Of a DNA stretch of 64,000 nucleotides, positions 52,527-61,465 are shown piece after piece; position 1 is the stretch's first letter, and every line of letters begins with the position of its first letter. The notes beneath the pieces are model-generated. The model searched no databases and had not been told where the DNA came from. It saw nothing but the letters and a program-made list of their open reading frames with translations. The DNA comes from Neobacillus bataviensis (GTDB lineage Bacteria > Bacillota > Bacilli > Bacillales_B > DSM-18226). The translations under genes and the position numbers were made by a program. The DNA lies in NCBI RefSeq assembly GCF_019969725.1, contig NZ_JAHXYW010000015.1:56316-120315 (forward strand), written 5' to 3'.

Positions 52527-53387
52527 CTATCCAATTAAAAATGGACTAAGCTTATCAATTTTTTCCTGTAGAAGAGCAGCATTTTTCTTGTACATTGCCT
52601 TTGATTGTTCACAATCCGTCTGATGCGAAAATATTTCTAAATCAGCCTGGGTCTTTTTCAGTGTTGCAAGTAATAGAGGTCTTTGTTGCGGCTCGGGAAC
52701 CTGAATTTTATCATCATACAGATCCACGGTTAATTCACCGTAAGAATCAACTTGACCTATGAAAACATTTGCAAGTGAAACGTTTAGTTTTTCTAATTCT
52801 GTATAGAGCCAGGCTCTGCCTTTTCGAGCAATTCGCAATGGTTCATCGATGATATTTCCATCCATTATAACTGTTTGCGGTTCTTTTTCATTTGGTACTT
52901 TCATTTGTAAATCTTTAGGTGTAAGCGGACGGTTTTCCTTTTTTAACAAGGCGGTTAAATTGCCTCGGGGTTCCAGGACCGCAAATTCCACATCTGCAAG
53001 CCTAAAAATATCCTTTTGACGAAGCAGTGCTGAAAGCTCGTCAATCGTATATTTTTCTTTCTTTAAATTTTCTTCCAAAACTTTTCCATCTTTAATGACA
53101 ACCGTACCTTTTCCTTCGACCATGTCCCGAAAACTTTTACTGTATAAGGAAATAAAGTCAACCAACCAGGTAACAAAGCCAAATACCACACACGCCAATA
53201 TTCCATGATAAATATTGGCTTCAAGTCCGGTTACAACCTCCCCGGCAATACTGCCGATTGTAATACCGGCAATATATTCGAAAAAGGAAAGCTCAGAAAT
53301 TTGTTTTTTTCCAAGAATTTTAGTTGTTAGAAATAAGAGCAAGATAAATATAAGCGAACGAACAATTATAAATATCCATCCTGGCAC
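52527..53387 (-). CDS. 2Duf-type protein (DUF421 with DUF1657-like tail)
   Basis: A 286-aa protein. Residues 1-85 hold three membrane segments and residues 90-225 the two DUF421 (YetF) cytoplasmic modules (GKGTVVIKDGKVLEENLKKEKYT, ADVEFAVLEPRGNLTALLKK; in part). The tail (about 240-286) is clearly DUF1657-like: LLLATLKKTQADLEIFSHQT aligns with the neighbouring small proteins. This composition is that of the 2Duf proteins of spoVA-2mob operons, which sit in the spore inner membrane and raise heat resistance. No spoVA genes accompany it here. Confidence 0.82.
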   Translation of the reverse strand: MPGWIFIIVRSLIFILLLFLTTKILGKKQISELSFFEYIAGITIGSIAGEVVTGLEANIYHGILACVVFGFVTWLVDFISLYSKSFRDMVEGKGTVVIKDGKVLEENLKKEKYTIDELSALLRQKDIFRLADVEFAVLEPRGNLTALLKKENRPLTPKDLQMKVPNEKEPQTVIMDGNIIDEPLRIARKGRAWLYTELEKLNVSLANVFIGQVDSYGELTVDLYDDKIQVPEPQQRPLLLATLKKTQADLEIFSHQTDCEQSKAMYKKNAALLQEKIDKLSPFLIG

Positions 53388-53405
53388 TATTTTTCACCCC
53401 AATGA

Positions 53406-53612
53406 TTATGAGCCTTTATATTGCGGTTCCTGTCTTTCTAGTTCCAAAACACGGTATTGAAGGTCTTTTTTGATATCGGCCATCGTTAAGGAAGTTTCAT
53501 GAAACACAGCTTGAGCTTCTTTATCTAAAGAATTTAAGGCAAGCGAAGACAGCTGCGCTTCAATTCCTTTTATGGTAATCAGACACTGCTTAACGTTTGA
53601 AGCCACGGTCAC
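53406..53612 (-). CDS. DUF1657 protein, copy 1
   Basis: A 68-aa helical protein (TVASNVKQCLITIKGIEAQL, ending LERQEPQYKGS). It matches DUF1657 proteins of the forespore. The start is GTG 53612, preceded by GAAAGGAAG. It lies 18 nt from the 2Duf gene and probably forms an operon with it. Confidence 0.82.
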   Translation of the reverse strand: MTVASNVKQCLITIKGIEAQLSSLALNSLDKEAQAVFHETSLTMADIKKDLQYRVLELERQEPQYKGS

Positions 53613-53657
53613 TAGAAAAACTTCCTTTCGTTTGTTTTTTAAAGCCTAAAAAATAAA

Positions 53658-53686
53658 TGAAAAATGGGTTGGCTAAGCGCCAACCT
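53658..53686 (-). terminator. terminator between the two DUF1657 genes
   Basis: On the minus strand GGTTGGC pairs with GCCAACC, followed by CATTTTTC. Read-through probably feeds the downstream pair. Confidence 0.7.
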
Positions 53687-53692
53687 AATTGA

Positions 53693-53896
53693 TTATTGAT
53701 TGTATTGTGGTTCTTCAGTTAAGATTTCTTGAAGACGAGGCTCAAGGCTATCAAGAACTTGTTGTGTTTGCTGGGCTGCTTGTTGATATAGTTGTTTTGC
53801 ATTTTGGTTATCAGTTGCCAGAGCAAAGGTTTCGAAACTTGCTTGTGCACTTTTTAATCCAGCTAATGCTTGTTTTACCTGTGTTCCTACAGTCAT
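53693..53896 (-). CDS. DUF1657 protein, copy 2
   Basis: A 67-aa helical protein (TVGTQVKQALAGLKSAQASF, ending ILTEEPQYNQ), homologous to copy 1 and to the tail of 2Duf. It is preceded by a candidate SigG promoter and GAAAGAAGGATC. It is the first gene of the spore-type cluster. Confidence 0.85.
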   Translation of the reverse strand: MTVGTQVKQALAGLKSAQASFETFALATDNQNAKQLYQQAAQQTQQVLDSLEPRLQEILTEEPQYNQ

Positions 53897-53938
53897 AAGT
53901 TGATCCTTCTTTCGTAATATTGATTGAAATTACAAAAA

Positions 53939-53967
53939 TAGTATGTGATTTATCTTGATGCTTATGT
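53939..53967 (-). promoter_or_regulatory. candidate SigG (forespore) promoter
   Basis: On the minus strand ACATA (-35, at 53963-53967), 17-bp spacer, CATACTA (-10, at 53939-53945). The -10 matches the SigG/SigF consensus CATnnTA. This agrees with a forespore role of the DUF1657/2Duf genes. Confidence 0.5.
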
Positions 53968-54071
53968 ACCTTTTTTATATTTGGTTCACTGGAAATTTTT
54001 CCACCATTCCTAATTATTTTATTTAGGAAGTGTGCATATAGATGAAACATCATAATCGTGAGGTGATTGTA

Positions 54072-54410
54072 ATGGCTAAAGTTGGAAAAGATGATTTTGT
54101 TCCAGGTTTTGTTCCGCACCATAATCATGGTTCTGTAGACTATACTGGTGTTAGTTCAGGGCATGTTCATCAATGCCTTGATGTAACCTCACCGCCAATA
54201 CCAACACAGGATGGTGGACATATTCATTTTACTGAGGGTTATGTATTATTTGAGGATGGCCATACGCATCATTACAGGGCATATTCAGGACCGGCTATCC
54301 CAGTGGGAAATGGAATGCATGTTCATTACTATGATTTCCATACAACAGAAGAGAGCGGCCACAGTCATCATGTTAAAGGCGTAGATCAACCAGCACCTGG
54401 AACAAAATAG
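54072..54410 (+). CDS. YmaF-family His-rich protein
   Basis: A 112-aa soluble protein, very rich in His, with repeated motifs of the type H-x-H (PHHNHG, GHVHQ, GHIHF, GHTHHYR, MHVHYY, GHSHHV). It matches the YmaF family; divalent-metal binding is likely from the His content. The start at 54072 follows GTGAGGTGA rather than the ATG at 54042. Confidence 0.83.
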   Translation: MAKVGKDDFVPGFVPHHNHGSVDYTGVSSGHVHQCLDVTSPPIPTQDGGHIHFTEGYVLFEDGHTHHYRAYSGPAIPVGNGMHVHYYDFHTTEESGHSHHVKGVDQPAPGTK

Positions 54411-54418
54411 TATGGGGA

Positions 54419-54448
54419 AAAACCAGTTAATTTTTGACTGGTTTTTTA
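54419..54448 (+). terminator. terminator after the ymaF-like gene
   Basis: AAAAACCAGT pairs with ACTGGTTTTT. Confidence 0.85.
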
Positions 54449-54547
54449 ATTCAGATTTTTGTGAAACTTTATCTGAGGAGTCACGTCAAATTATTCAGAT
54501 AATGGTAAAATAAATGGAATAAAATACATAAGGATGGTATTTTTTAT

Positions 54548-55153
54548 ATGTTGTTGCCGAAAAGGAAAGAGTCTACAGAGGATAATCAGGTAAAGCTTGT
54601 TGCCTATACAATTATTTTGTATATCAGCAGTTTATTTGTTCCATTTATTGTTGTGGCTTCCTATCAGAGTTTGGTCTATTACTCCCGAACCCAATGGTTT
54701 TTTACAACGCCTTTAACAGCCTATATCACTTTTGCGGCAGGAATGTTAATAATAGCGTTCGCTTTAACCGGTTATCTTATTTTTCGGCAGAAATCGAATG
54801 GCAGCGGAATAAAATGGGTCACTTGGATCTTAATTCTTGGAAGCATACCAGCGTTTGTAATGAGCTTAACCAATTATTATTTTTTTGATGAAAAAGGAAT
54901 CCATTATAACTCCCTTACTAAAATTAGGGAAGAGGAATTTAAATGGGATAAAATTAAAAAAATTCATATCGTTTATCGAAACCACCAAGGAACCACGGGT
55001 ATATTGGAATATCAATTTGAAAGCAGGAATGGCAGGGAAATTACCATACCATTTAATGATAAACTTTCAGAAAATAAGTGGCGGGTTGAAAACATGGTAA
55101 AGGAGAACAATATTCTGGTAACAGATAATTTTAAAAATCCCATCGTGGATTAG
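54548..55153 (+). CDS. membrane protein with PH-like cytoplasmic tail, unknown
   Basis: A 201-aa protein with three hydrophobic segments (about 18-40, 52-80, 92-112). A soluble C-terminal half of alternating strands follows (FFDEKGIHYNSLTKIREEEFKWDKIKKI, in part), resembling a bacterial PH-like or EbsA-type domain. I do not recognise a named family. The ribosome binding site is weak (AAGGATGG). Confidence 0.65.
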   Translation: MLLPKRKESTEDNQVKLVAYTIILYISSLFVPFIVVASYQSLVYYSRTQWFFTTPLTAYITFAAGMLIIAFALTGYLIFRQKSNGSGIKWVTWILILGSIPAFVMSLTNYYFFDEKGIHYNSLTKIREEEFKWDKIKKIHIVYRNHQGTTGILEYQFESRNGREITIPFNDKLSENKWRVENMVKENNILVTDNFKNPIVD

Positions 55154-55160
55154 CATAAGA

Positions 55161-55190
55161 AAGGTCTTCCTTAAAAATGGAAGACCTTAT
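55161..55190 (+). terminator. bidirectional terminator
   Basis: AAGGTCTTCC pairs with GGAAGACCTT. Confidence 0.85.
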
Positions 55191-55193
55191 TAA

Positions 55194-56447
55194 TTATATT
55201 AAAATATGCTCTAAGACGAGGGGGCGCAAGGCTGTGGTTTTATCGATAAAAATAAATCCATCATACCTTTGACCCATGTTAGAGGGAACATAATTTCCAA
55301 AATGCTCATATTCAGGCCGGTATACTACACCTATCGCTCGATGACCAATGGTTGTGGAAAATTCTTCTTGGTTCTTATTATTAAAAATGAGGTATTTATT
55401 AAAGGCACCCGAATTGTGCATAAGATATTCCCAGCTTCCATACTGGGCTGGCGGAACTTCAGTGACCTGAAAATCCAGACCCCATTCAGTTGCCGAAATA
55501 ACGGTGCCGTTAAAGGTTCCGAAGCCGATAATGAACACATCTTCCGGTTTGTTTTGTTCTCTAATTAATTGGCCGACATTTATCATTCCCTCATGCTTCA
55601 TGTCGGTTGCCCTTGCATCGCCAACATGAGTATTATGCTCCCAAATAATCACTTTTGCGTCTTCGCCATAAAACTTCATTACCGAATCTAAGGCATCTAC
55701 CATATGTTTGTCCCGAACATTCCACGACCTTACATCACTTGTTACCATCGTTCGGTAGTATTCTTCCGCATGTGCCGTAACTAAGGCATTCACTTCCATA
55801 TTCAGACTGCTTTCCTCTTGGTCATCGAATCTCCATTTGTTTTTTCGAATTGATTCTAAAAGTTCTAATGATTCTTTCATACAATCGTCCGATAGAAACC
55901 CGGCCGAGACTGCATAAGTTTCATGATTCCGGTTAAAGGGTTCATAGCAGGAGAATGCTTTTTTCGCTTGGATTAGGCTAGGGGAATTGTTTTTTTCTAA
56001 ATATCGGAGGATTTCGTCCATACTTTCCCAAAGACTATATACATCCAAACCATAAAATCCGACTTTTTGTGTTCGAGAATGCTCCAGGTTGTATTCTTTT
56101 AACCATTCGATTAGCGTAATGATTTCTTGATTAGCCCACATCCATGTTGGCCATCTATTAAAGGATTGAAGCACCTCTTTGACATCCATACCAGTTTGAT
56201 CAATCCCCTTTATGTACCGGTTAACACTTTGGCAGGATGGCCAATCTCCTTCAACGGCAATAAAAGAAAAACCTTTTTCCTTAATCAATTGTTTTGAAAT
56301 CTCGGCACGAACTGAATAAAACTCGGAAGTTCCATGAGAGGATTCACCGAGGAGCACGTACTTAGCATCACCAATAGCATCAATTAAAGGGGTAAGGTCT
56401 GTAATTGCGTCGAAAGGTTTTGCGTGTTTTTTTATGGATTCATACAT
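55194..56447 (-). CDS. erythromycin esterase family protein
   Basis: A 417-aa protein of the Ere-like family. Catalytic-region motifs are GESSHGTSEFY near residue 32 and FIAVEGDWPSC near 60. WANQEIITLIEWL and WEHNTHVGDAR near 260 also match. Many chromosomal members in Bacillus do not inactivate macrolides, so the substrate and any resistance role are unknown. The start at ATG 56447 follows AAGGGATG; the in-frame ATG at 56468 lacks a ribosome binding site. Confidence 0.85.
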   Translation of the reverse strand: MYESIKKHAKPFDAITDLTPLIDAIGDAKYVLLGESSHGTSEFYSVRAEISKQLIKEKGFSFIAVEGDWPSCQSVNRYIKGIDQTGMDVKEVLQSFNRWPTWMWANQEIITLIEWLKEYNLEHSRTQKVGFYGLDVYSLWESMDEILRYLEKNNSPSLIQAKKAFSCYEPFNRNHETYAVSAGFLSDDCMKESLELLESIRKNKWRFDDQEESSLNMEVNALVTAHAEEYYRTMVTSDVRSWNVRDKHMVDALDSVMKFYGEDAKVIIWEHNTHVGDARATDMKHEGMINVGQLIREQNKPEDVFIIGFGTFNGTVISATEWGLDFQVTEVPPAQYGSWEYLMHNSGAFNKYLIFNNKNQEEFSTTIGHRAIGVVYRPEYEHFGNYVPSNMGQRYDGFIFIDKTTALRPLVLEHILI

Positions 56448-56512
56448 TACATTATCGCATCCCTTCATAGTTCATGTTAGTAATTTTCCCTTATAATTTT
56501 CGGCTACTACAT

Positions 56513-56541
56513 AAAAAAGAATCCTATATAAAGGATTCTTT
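56513..56541 (-). terminator. terminator after the GNAT gene
   Basis: On the minus strand GAATCCT pairs with AGGATTC, followed by TTTTTT. Confidence 0.75.
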
Positions 56542-56543
56542 CG

Positions 56544-57326
56544 TTAACGGTGCATCGTCCACATGCCAATATCTTTGAAGCCTAGTCTTTTATAGATCCG
56601 ACCTGCCTCAGGATTATCATAAAAGAGGCAAAGAGTTTTTCCTTCTGATAAAACATCATTAAAAAGCTTTTGCATAATCCCAGTGGCAAGGCCCTGACGG
56701 CGATTTTCAATTCTTGTGCAAACACCGACAATCATTGCGGAGATGGAATTTTCAGCTGTTGTTGACACACATGAGGTCATAATGCCGTTTTCTTCGGTAT
56801 AATAGGTCCTTGATGTATTGGACTCTATTGATTTTAGTAAGATTTCACGGGCATCACTTCGAATTTGAAATTCTTTAATCGTGCTGCGAAGGGAAATGAT
56901 TCTGTCAACATCTTTTATACCAGCTGAGTGTATTTCTAAATCTGTCGTCCCCAAGTTTTCGGGTGAACGGCATTCAGCAAAGTATGTAACCTGTTTTGGT
57001 CCAAGTTCCAATTCTTTATAGGACTCGAATCTTTCTACAATATCTGATTTTCCAGATAGATAAAGAGGCTTCTTATACTCGTTCATGATTGAAGCAAAAC
57101 CTCTAACGTTAAATTCCCCTTTAGCATACGGAATAAATGATTGATAAAAGCGGAGCAGGACGGCTTTGAACTCCCCTTGTGGATCAAATTCCCCCCAAAT
57201 TTCCTGAAAATCAGAATGATATCCAAATACCTCTAAATCCCCAATAATAAATAAATTTATCGAAGGTTCCTCACGTAAAAAGGAGAGGACCTGTTTGTGA
57301 TCATTTTCTGATAGTTTTCTAATCAT
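56544..57326 (-). CDS. GNAT family N-acetyltransferase
   Basis: A 260-aa acetyltransferase with the GNAT domain in the C-terminal half: VGVCTRIENRRQGLATGIMQKL near residue 196 (RxxGxA acetyl-CoA loop), then LFYDNPEAGRIYKRLGF. The N-terminal 120 residues form a degenerate GNAT-like domain (LREEPSINLFIIGDLE). The substrate is unknown. The start follows GGGGGAGAT. Confidence 0.83.
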   Translation of the reverse strand: MIRKLSENDHKQVLSFLREEPSINLFIIGDLEVFGYHSDFQEIWGEFDPQGEFKAVLLRFYQSFIPYAKGEFNVRGFASIMNEYKKPLYLSGKSDIVERFESYKELELGPKQVTYFAECRSPENLGTTDLEIHSAGIKDVDRIISLRSTIKEFQIRSDAREILLKSIESNTSRTYYTEENGIMTSCVSTTAENSISAMIVGVCTRIENRRQGLATGIMQKLFNDVLSEGKTLCLFYDNPEAGRIYKRLGFKDIGMWTMHR

Positions 57327-57477
57327 ATTAATCTCCCCCTTGGTTCTATTAGATTAATCAAATAATACAAAAAATTCAACCATTTAAAACTGAAAAGTTT
57401 GTTGCTTCTATAGTAAAACCTAATGAGTCTACACAAACTACTATTTATTAAAACCTAATAGAGGAGGAGTAAAGCAT

Positions 57478-58137
57478 ATGAAGACAGGTCGATTAATTTT
57501 ATTAAATATCATCATTTTAATTATCCTAGTAGGCGGAGGATTTGCTGCATATTCCTACTACAACAATACTGTAAACTATATATCTACAGATAATGCTCAA
57601 ATTGCCGGTCAGCAAGTTACTATTTCCGCTCCGGCCAGTGGGAAATTAACTAAGTGGGATGCAAAGGTTGGAGATCACTTTGCCAAAGATGAGCAAATTG
57701 GTTCCGTAATTACTACAGGTACTGGAGCTGGAACAGCACCTGCGGAAATAAAGATTACCCTTCCAAGTGATGGAACGGTAGTCCAAACAAGTGCTTTCAA
57801 AGATTCATTTGTGGCGGCAGGAATGCCTTTAGCTCAAATGTTTGACCTTGAAAATTTATGGGTGACGGCCAATATCGAGGAAACCAGTATTGATGAAATG
57901 GCTGTTGATCAGGAAGTTGATATTTATGTAGATGCCTTTCCAAACACGACATTAAAGGGAAGAGTGGAGAATATCGGATTAGCTACATCTGGGACATTTT
58001 CATTATTACCTAATACAAATGCAGCCGGTAATTATACCAAAGTGACACAAGTCATCCCTGTTAAGATAGCCGTTGAGGATTATAAGGGTCTCCAATTAGT
58101 CCCAGGTATGAATGTAACCGTGAGAGTCCATAAGTAG
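57478..58137 (+). CDS. HlyD/EmrA-type efflux adaptor
   Basis: A 219-aa membrane-anchored adaptor. One N-terminal segment (LILLNIIILIILVGGGFAAY) is followed by a biotinyl-lipoyl/barrel-sandwich pair (VTISAPASGKLTKWDAKVGD, in part) and a beta-barrel with LWVTANIEE. It is shorter than E. coli EmrA because the alpha-helical hairpin is missing, as in other Gram-positive members. The downstream gene encodes the matching DHA2 transporter (8-nt gap). The start follows GAGGAGG. Confidence 0.87.
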   Translation: MKTGRLILLNIIILIILVGGGFAAYSYYNNTVNYISTDNAQIAGQQVTISAPASGKLTKWDAKVGDHFAKDEQIGSVITTGTGAGTAPAEIKITLPSDGTVVQTSAFKDSFVAAGMPLAQMFDLENLWVTANIEETSIDEMAVDQEVDIYVDAFPNTTLKGRVENIGLATSGTFSLLPNTNAAGNYTKVTQVIPVKIAVEDYKGLQLVPGMNVTVRVHK

Positions 58138-58145
58138 GTGAAAAT

Positions 58146-59933
58146 ATGTCGATTTATATTTCTGTATATATCATTTTATGCATTTTGCTTTTATTCGTAT
58201 TGAATTATTTATTTTTGAAAAAAAAGAAGAAGAATGCTAAAAGAGAAAGTGCCATTTATTCTAAGGTTTCTGAGGCAGACAATGAGGATTTACACTTGCA
58301 AGTGGAAGACCTATTAAAGGAATCTGCTATTCCTGAACCTGCCTTAGAATATGTCGAAGCAAATGTAATACCAAAGCGAAAAGCAGCTGGCAGATCAAGA
58401 ATGCAAGATGCCAAAGATGATAGTGGAAAAGGTAAAATTCTGGCAGCATTAATGCTAGGAGCATTTGTTGCGATTTTAAATCAGACGCTATTGAATGTAG
58501 CAATCCCGCATATTATGACAGACTTAAATGTTTCAGCTACAACGGTTCAATGGCTTTCTACAGGATATATGCTTGTAAATGGGATATTTATCCCCGTTAC
58601 TGCTTATTTAATTGAAAAGTTTGGTACAAGGAAATTGTTTATTACTTCTGTTTTTCTGTTTACATTTGGTTCTATAATTTGTTCGTTTTCGGCAAATTTC
58701 AGTATGCTGATGGTTGGAAGGGTTGTTCAGGCTTCAGGAGCAGGGATTATTATGCCGCTATTAATGACCGTCTTTTTCTCTTTATACCCACCAGAGAAAC
58801 GAGGAAAAGCAATGGGGATTATGGGAGTGGTTATGCTGTTTGCACCAGCCATTGGTCCTACTTTGTCAGGTTGGATTGTAGAACATTATTCTTGGAGACT
58901 TTTATTTGATGTGGTAATTCCAATTGGCATTCTCGATTTAATTTTGAGTGTCTTTTGGATGAGAGATGTTACTGAGGTGACCAACCCGAAATTTGATTTC
59001 CCAGGTTTGTTATTTTCAACCTTGGGTTTTGGCTTCCTTTTATATGGCTTCAGCGAAGCTGGAAGCCATGGATGGTCAAGTGGTACAGTTGTGATTTCCT
59101 TAATAATAGGGGTAATCACCTTAATTGCCTTTGTTTGGAGAGAGCTGACCACGAAAAATCCGATGCTCGATTTACGTGTCTTTAAGTACGATATTTTCGC
59201 CTTAACCACTATTATTAGTATGATTATTAACATGGCAATGTTCGGGGCGATGATTTTGCTTCCGATTTATTTGCAAAACATTCGCGGGTTTACTGCTTTT
59301 GATTCTGGTCTATTGTTATTGCCTGGAGCAATTGTTATGGGTATCATGTCTCCGATTGCAGGAGCACTATTTGATAAAATGGGTGCAAGGTGGTTAGCCG
59401 TGATTGGTTTAACCATTACAGTGATCACAACTTGGCTCTTTACCCAATTGAGTATGACTACTAGTTTTAGTCATATTTTATTACTTTACGTGTTAAGAAT
59501 GTTCGGGATGTCTTTTTTAATGATGACAGTTATGACGGAAGGGCTAAATCAATTACCGCGCCATCTTGGTGCCCATGGGACAGCGGCTTCGAATACAGCA
59601 AGGCAGGTTGCCGGCAGCATTGGTACGGCCTTTTTAGTAACGGTGATGACAACAAGACAGAGTGTACACATGGGAGAATATTCGAATCTTATTACAAGTG
59701 TCAATCCTTTTATAGCAAGTAAGACAGCTCAAATTGGACAGGGCATCGCCGCATTGACTCATTTGCCGGCAGCAGCAGGCAGCCAGATAGGGACGTTTTT
59801 GATCTATGGCCAAACGATGAAGCAAGCCACAATCGATGGTATTAATGATTCGTTTATCGTGGCAACAGGAATCGCTATGGTTGCATTAATTCTCGCTTTC
59901 TTTATCAAACGGGCTCGATTAAAAGAACATTAA
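58146..59933 (+). CDS. DHA2-family MFS drug exporter (EmrB-like) with N-terminal extension
   Basis: A 595-aa drug:H+ antiporter. Fourteen segments of the MFS DHA2 class start at about residue 100 (ILAALMLGAFVAILNQTLLNVAIPHIM, in part). Motif C-like GVVMLFAPAIGPTLSGWI occurs near 238. An unusual ~100-residue extension precedes it, with an extra membrane segment (YIILCILLLFVLNYLFL) and a charged linker. It pairs with the EmrA-like adaptor. The substrate is unknown. The start follows AGGTGAAA. Terminator downstream. Confidence 0.87.
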   Translation: MSIYISVYIILCILLLFVLNYLFLKKKKKNAKRESAIYSKVSEADNEDLHLQVEDLLKESAIPEPALEYVEANVIPKRKAAGRSRMQDAKDDSGKGKILAALMLGAFVAILNQTLLNVAIPHIMTDLNVSATTVQWLSTGYMLVNGIFIPVTAYLIEKFGTRKLFITSVFLFTFGSIICSFSANFSMLMVGRVVQASGAGIIMPLLMTVFFSLYPPEKRGKAMGIMGVVMLFAPAIGPTLSGWIVEHYSWRLLFDVVIPIGILDLILSVFWMRDVTEVTNPKFDFPGLLFSTLGFGFLLYGFSEAGSHGWSSGTVVISLIIGVITLIAFVWRELTTKNPMLDLRVFKYDIFALTTIISMIINMAMFGAMILLPIYLQNIRGFTAFDSGLLLLPGAIVMGIMSPIAGALFDKMGARWLAVIGLTITVITTWLFTQLSMTTSFSHILLLYVLRMFGMSFLMMTVMTEGLNQLPRHLGAHGTAASNTARQVAGSIGTAFLVTVMTTRQSVHMGEYSNLITSVNPFIASKTAQIGQGIAALTHLPAAAGSQIGTFLIYGQTMKQATIDGINDSFIVATGIAMVALILAFFIKRARLKEH

Positions 59934-59944
59934 TGACTAAAACA

Positions 59945-59979
59945 AAGCAGCAGGAGGAATCGATGCTGCTTCTTTTTTT
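59945..59979 (+). terminator. terminator after the emrB-like gene
   Basis: AAGCAGCA pairs with TGCTGCTT, followed by CTTTTTTT. Confidence 0.85.
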
Positions 59980-60047
59980 ATCCAGTTTTTTAAAGTATAT
60001 TTCTGGGCATTTATTGAAAAAATATTTTCGGAAGGGGGGGCTATGAA

Positions 60048-60206
60048 TTGACAAAAAGAAGAGATTTAAACCAAAATATGCCACAAATTGCACCTGGAAT
60101 GGATGATCAGGAAGAATTAGAGCAAAGTGCAACCGAAGAAGAAGTGGAAAAAGGTGAGTTTACGAGTGTTACAACACTTTCTTTTGACGAGGTTGACCCA
60201 AGTTAA
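60048..60206 (+). CDS. small acidic protein, 52 aa
   Basis: TTG-started ORF (60048) with GAAGGGGGGG 9 nt upstream. The product is acidic (DDQEELEQSATEEEVEKGE) and begins TKRRDLNQN. It has no membrane segment. It recalls small acidic Bacillus proteins of unknown function; I cannot assign a family. Confidence 0.6.
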   Translation: MTKRRDLNQNMPQIAPGMDDQEELEQSATEEEVEKGEFTSVTTLSFDEVDPS

Positions 60207-60220
60207 TATGAAATTTCATG

Positions 60221-60248
60221 CTGCCTGTAAAAGGCAGTCCTTTTTTTA
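60221..60248 (+). terminator. terminator after the small acidic gene
   Basis: CTGCCT pairs with AGGCAG, followed by TCCTTTTTTT. Confidence 0.8.
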
Positions 60249-60250
60249 TT

Positions 60251-60448
60251 GGCTGTGTTATAGGCGATTGTTGATTTTAACACTGTTGATTGGAGCGGAA
60301 GGCGCGAAGACTCCTCGAAAATGCTATCGCTTCCTTCGTGTGTGGGCGGATTTGAGGATGTAATTCAATGTCCCTGCGGGGTCTCCCCGGACCGCCCGCG
60401 AAAGCGAAGCACCTGGAGCTCAAATCAACAACATAGTTTAACATAGCC
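60251..60448. repeat. intergenic repeat element, ~198 bp, with imperfect terminal inverted repeats
   Basis: The ends match: GGCT.TGTTA and TGTTGATTT at the left mirror AAATCAACA and TAACA.AGCC at the right. Internal GC-rich segments such as TGATTGGAGCGGAAGGCGCG, CTCCTCG and CCGCCCGCGAAAGCGAAGC are the hallmarks of the abundant non-coding repeat seen in many Bacillaceae genomes. No coding potential is evident. It is GC-richer than its surroundings and looks like a degenerate copy. Confidence 0.75.
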
Positions 60449-60547
60449 TTTTATTAGATGTGGCAGGAATAAAAGCATATTATTATAATTAAGTACAATA
60501 ATTCGTTATACTATATATAGAACATCTAATTTGAAAGGGGCAAGATA

Positions 60548-61465
60548 ATGACAGGAACACAAGAATTAAATGTTATTGCACAGCAGACCGCCATTATGGA
60601 AAAAATACAACACCGAAGATTGACAAAGAAAAAGCTTTTTCAGCGAGTTTTGTTAATCACTATTGGTGCTATATTAATGGCTGTCGGCCTTGAAATTTTC
60701 CTCGTACCAAACAACGTTATTGATGGCGGTATTACCGGCATCTCCATCATGCTATCGTACCTTACTGGCTGGAAAATCGGTATTTTCCTTTTTATTCTAA
60801 ATATTCCTTTTTTCTTTATTGGTTATAAACAAATCGGAAAAACCTTCGCTTTATCCACACTTTATGGAATCATCGTTCTTTCCATTGCAACCACATTGCT
60901 CCATCCAGTCCCAGCATTTACGCAAGATATTACCTTGGCAACTGTTTTTGGAGGTGTTGTCCTTGGTATTGGCGTAGGTATTGTAATTCGGTACGGAGGT
61001 TCCTTAGATGGTACCGAGATACTGGCAATTTTATTTAATAATAAACTGCCATTCTCTGTTGGAGAAATTATTATGTTCTTCAATCTTTTTATCCTTGGAA
61101 GTGCTGGATTTGTTTTCTCATGGGACCGTGCTATGTATTCACTAATTGCCTATTTTGTTGCTTACAAAACGATTGATATTACGATTACAGGTCTGGATGA
61201 ATCCAAATCAGTGTGGATCATCAGTGATAATGCCAAGGAAATCGGCGATGCAATATTAAGTCGACTTGGCCGTGGTGTTACTTACATCAATGGGGAAGGT
61301 GCCTATTCTGGAGATGATAAGAAGGTTATCTTTTGCGTTATCAACCGTCTTGAAGAGGCAAAATTGAAGGAAATCGTTACCGAAAATGACCACACTGCCT
61401 TTTTAGCTGTAGCAGATATTGCTGAAGTCAGAGGCGGTAGGTTTAAGAAAAGAGATATACATTAA
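60548..61465 (+). CDS. YitT-family membrane protein, copy 2
   Basis: A 305-aa protein of the same family as the gene at 49087. It has a 30-residue charged N-terminal extension, six membrane segments (about 35-200; FLVPNNVIDGGITGIS) and a C-terminal DUF2179 domain (SVWIISDNAKEIGDAILSRLGRGVTYINGEG, in part). Function is unknown. The start follows GAAAGGGGCA. Confidence 0.88.
   Translation: MTGTQELNVIAQQTAIMEKIQHRRLTKKKLFQRVLLITIGAILMAVGLEIFLVPNNVIDGGITGISIMLSYLTGWKIGIFLFILNIPFFFIGYKQIGKTFALSTLYGIIVLSIATTLLHPVPAFTQDITLATVFGGVVLGIGVGIVIRYGGSLDGTEILAILFNNKLPFSVGEIIMFFNLFILGSAGFVFSWDRAMYSLIAYFVAYKTIDITITGLDESKSVWIISDNAKEIGDAILSRLGRGVTYINGEGAYSGDDKKVIFCVINRLEEAKLKEIVTENDHTAFLAVADIAEVRGGRFKKRDIH

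Noticed and set aside
60127..60363. 78-codon ORF covering the repeat element
   Set aside because: Overlaps the small acidic gene in another frame, runs through a terminator and into the non-coding repeat.
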